DNA from: Corella eumyota | Lineage: Eukaryota; Chordata; Ascidiacea; Phlebobranchia; Corellidae | NCBI GenBank assembly: GCA_963082875.1 | Contig: OY720102.1 | Coordinates: 3,844,001-3,908,000, forward strand | DNA length: 64,000 nt | Direction: 5' to 3' | Shown: piece after piece, positions 60,887-64,000 of the stretch | Layout: each line of letters starts with the position of its first letter | How positions within the stretch are numbered: the stretch's first letter is position 1 | Notes under the pieces: generated by a model | The model's database searches: none | Told to the model about the DNA's origin: nothing | Seen by the model: only the letters and a program-made list of their open reading frames with translations | Program-made: the position numbers and the translations under genes

Positions 60887-63659
60887 TTAAGTTAACTCAC
60901 TGTATTTATTTCCATTTGCTAGCAAAGGTGATGTTTCGTTAGTATGTACAGGAAGAATCAAACTCTTGCGATAGGCAAGAAATGAAATTATAACCAATAT
61001 CGTCATTTCTGGCATGACAATTGCATGATGCAAACCTAATTTAAGAAAAGGCAAACTTTAAAATAAAATACCTTTTTATTAGATTTTAGTACCAAATTAA
61101 ATTTTTAAAGCCATTAAATAAATAATAAAATTTAGTAATTCAAATGCTTTATTAAACAGTTTTTATATTTTTTTAAAGGAACTGCTAATTTTGTTATATT
61201 TGTTTTTACTACTTTTACGCAGTAAAAACTAAGTTATGGGTGTATAAAAATAGAAGTATATTTATTTAAGAAGCTTCAGTGATTTACTGCTGATTAAATT
61301 ACATACTGGTTTAATGATTAACACCAAATGTTAATAAAGAATGAAGTAGTGAAGTTTATAAGAAATAAAAAATTAATAAAAAACCAAATTAATTTTGTGA
61401 CCAGACTGCTTTATATATTTATATGCCTATTCAAGAATTTTCTTGTGTTAAGTTAGTTTTTAATAAAATCCAAGAGAACTGTAACTTTTTTTATTTTATT
61501 ATTTCGTCACTCCTTTGCAAAATTCTTATTTTTTGGTGTATATCTGTAAAATGTATTTTATTCTATCATAACTATTATTAATTTAATCTATACTGGATTT
61601 GGTAACCATGCCATATCTTTGTGTAAACATTAATACTTTTGGCATGTTTTAAATCATTAAACTGATTTTGTCATATTTTTTCCCGTTGCATTATTGTAAC
61701 ATTAATTGTATATCGTATTTATTAATTACTTTTATCAATGCGCGAAAAACCAAAATAAAAAAACTTACTAGAGGCTCTAACTACTGAGTTAAATGGATCT
61801 TTGCAAGGTATAATATTGTGGTTGGCAAGTTGAGTAATAATCAGGTTTTGAAGAGTAGAAATACACATTACCATCTGTAAAATAAGATGAAAAATGTCAA
61901 GAGATTTTCAGATGGTTATTTCAAATTTTAGAGAAACCATTTTCTGATTAATGGCTAACTTTTTGGTACTGATTTTGTAAGCATGACCAGCATCATATAA
62001 GTAAAAAATACTGATAAAAAATTAAAATTGAAGCCTAATATTCAACAAAAACGTTTTTTGGGGGGAAAATTGTAATAAGTAGAAACATAACTTAAAAGGT
62101 CCCTGAATCACAAAAATGAAAACTTATAATTTCATAAAAAAAACAACATTTACAAAACCAACAATATTAGTATTAAAAATTTCTTTAAACACTTGCTATT
62201 TTTACCTGGATGCATATAAACTTGACCCTTAGTTTGTAGGGATTTAAGATGTCCATGGATGCTCTGTGGACAAGGGTTATAGAATACATCGCAACTAAGA
62301 CACTCACAATGCTTAAAATTTGTACAGTTAAGGCCCCAGAGGATTCCTATTAAAAATATTATATATATTAAATAAAGAAATATTAACATTAAAATACTCA
62401 GTAAAACCTATAAACAAATGCTATAGTAACATACATATATAAGAAATGCTAAATTTAAAAAAAAAAAAATTTAATAATTTTAGTTTTAAGTTTCTAAAAA
62501 ATGCATCTAATAAATTTTACAGTTTCAAATACAGTCTATACCACTAGAAAAAACTGTATTTTTATTCCCTGAAGCAGAAAATGTGTTTTCTATGTATAAT
62601 ACTAATTGAGTAAATTTTAGTAGGCTTACAATTTCTTCAACATGAAGTCCATTGGTCCACATTATTCCTCGAATAAAACTATAAATAGGCCGAAGAAATA
62701 CCATTTGGTATACTCCAATTTTTGTCCACCTGTAGAATTTCCTACAGAACAAAAGGACAAATAGGTTAGAGGGCTGTATTACAAGGTTTATTGAATTTAA
62801 ATTTAAATTATTTTAAAGAGCAGTTTAAAATTGAACTTTGTTCAGTAATATAGCTGATCTAGCATATTGTTTGTCATTCACAAACAATTAATGAAAACAA
62901 TTATATTTATATATATCATATAAACACTTTTTTTGGCAACTGGTTAAAATTAATGATTTATTGAAATCATATGATGTTGAATATCACTACAAATGTAACC
63001 ACGCCAAAGTACATGTTGTCTAACTTGTATGTACTCTTCAAATTTGATATACAACCTTTTAATTTAAATTCACATAACCATTTCAAAACTATGTTCAATA
63101 TTTACTTGTTAGCTTCTATTTTGGGTAAAATACATGGCAAGTAGCATAATAATGGTGGAGCTGCGATGGATACACGAGCATCAGATTCAAGTTGGCCACC
63201 TTGTTCATTTCTTATAAGGTTTAACAACAGGCTCAAAAACTCTTTTAATGAGAAGGCAAAATATCTAAATAAAAAATAAATAAAATGAAATTTTGACTGA
63301 TTGCAAAACCGTTTTAAATTTATTATGCATATAAACTAATTGTTTTTATATATAAATTTTTTTGATTGACAGCAGCTTTATTAATAATAATGACAATTAT
63401 AATCTATAGTTCCTGTAAAAATAGTGTAAACAGTTATGCCATCGTAAATAAAATAATCAGTCATTAGATTGGTGTGATTACCAAAAATGTTTAAAAACAA
63501 TAACGTTGGCATTTACAATTTGCCCAACACAAATATTAATGCTACATTTAAAAGTAGATTGTTATATACTTACACTTCAAATGAGAGCTCTGTTAAAATA
63601 CTGGATCTGGGAGAAAGAATTACGATGAACGACATTGTGGCATAAACAGCATATGTTGC
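60887..63659 (-). CDS. SLC51A: Organic solute transporter alpha-like protein, 5' partial (6 exons, 250 aa)
   Basis: Exons in transcript order: 63659-63574, 63264-63106, 62741-62630, 62346-62206, 61874-61769, 61035-60887 (stop at 60889-60887). All have GT-AG introns, and phases join without a break. The protein is a string of membrane helices that follows human SLC51A in order: SFIVILSPRSSILTELSF (human GLWIPRSLVLVEMTI), NEQGGQLES (human EGFGGKEAV), PPLLCYLPCILPKIEANKK (human CCCCCPCCPRLLLTRKK), ESSGALTVQILSIVSVLVAM (human GSTALWINTFLGVSTLLAL) and LQNLIITQLANHNIIPC (human LQPSIFSVLANGGQIAC). A short polar tail follows (HTNETSPLLANGNKYSELT). In vertebrates it pairs with a beta subunit to export bile acids and steroids at the plasma membrane. 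TMEM184 proteins share the fold (DILNPYKLRVKF is TMEM184-like), so the exact subgroup is open. The first ~80-90 residues lie beyond the window. Confidence 0.82.
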
Positions 63660-64000
63660 CTGTAATGTAAGATTCACAATGTAATACAGATTTAATACCA
63701 TGCTTTTTTAAGTTTAATCCATTTAGTAAAATACATAGGCTTATAAAGTTTCAAAAAACATATTTTTAATTTAATAAAAATTAAACAGTTGTTTAACACA
63801 AATACTTAAGTTAACTTGAAATATATTTTACAGTTCTAATAAATATATATAATTGGTTTTGCTAATATGCAGTTTTTAACAAAGCATTACTTTAAAAAAG
63901 ATTACAAAGTTTATAGTCTATCTGCCAAAGTGTCTTGGCCGAAGTGTCCGGGGGCCGAAGTGTCTGGTTAGCCTATCTGCCTATACATAGATTATACACT
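63660..64000. other. Intron of SLC51A-like gene with short tandem motif
   Basis: No exon seen. At 63924-63964 the word GGCCGAAGTGTC occurs twice, with a variant GCCAAAGTGTC, at a spacing of about 13-16 bp. They are framed by two TATCTGCC words. It looks like the start of a minisatellite or repeat-element end. Confidence 0.4.

Noticed and set aside
62150-62752. Minus-strand frames at 62150-62389 and 62525-62752 as intact small proteins
   Set aside because: They contain real SLC51A-like exons, the first in a different frame, but run on into introns.

Overview
The window is AT-rich eukaryotic DNA from a metazoan. It holds multi-exon genes with short introns, tRNA-derived SINEs and one very large tandem array. 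I infer a tunicate (ascidian) or similar compact-genome invertebrate deuterostome from the gene set (dystroglycan, MIPOL1, an organic solute transporter alpha), the intron sizes and the SINE style. The species is not provable from the sequence alone. No bacterial operons, CRISPR array, rRNA or retroviral/LTR element is recognisable.

Layout. 1-147 (-) is the open end of an unidentified membrane-protein gene that leaves the window. 148-9941 is gene-poor: SINE copies, a 152-bp tandem duplication, a 46-bp tandem repeat built like intron 3' ends, and a few promoter-like or exon-like stretches. 9942-13110 (+) is a five-exon dystroglycan homologue (841 aa). It has an N-terminal S6 module, a furin-type site, a Ser/Gly linker, a cadherin-like plus SEA-like pair and a transmembrane helix, but no N-terminal Ig-like domain and no PPxY tail. 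14170-17614 (+) is an eight-exon zinc alcohol dehydrogenase (373 aa) with one GC-AG intron. 17615-20010 is intergenic and carries an inverted partial copy of the next gene. 20011-23775 (+) is a 13-exon MIPOL1 orthologue (543 aa, coiled coil).

24120-59793, more than half the window, is a satellite array of about 300-bp monomers, on the order of 110 copies. Nearly every monomer has a C-homopolymer of about 6 to 20. Four copies of a roughly 480-500-bp non-satellite module with a tRNA-like A box/B box pair interrupt the array. At three of the four, monomers face outward on both sides, so the parent may have been a foldback-type element whose inverted repeats expanded into a satellite. Large internal duplications (about 13.6, 2.6 and 2.4 kb) show recent unequal exchange. 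The left edge is old and diverged; the right edge abuts a scrap of MIPOL1-like sequence.

60887-63659 (-) holds six exons of an organic solute transporter alpha (SLC51A/TMEM184 family) protein whose 5' exons lie beyond the right edge.

The genes do not form an operon or a shared pathway. The most unusual content is the satellite/foldback structure and the domain losses in the dystroglycan. All exon models were made by hand from reading frame, splice consensus and remembered family sequences; none was tested by alignment or RNA data.
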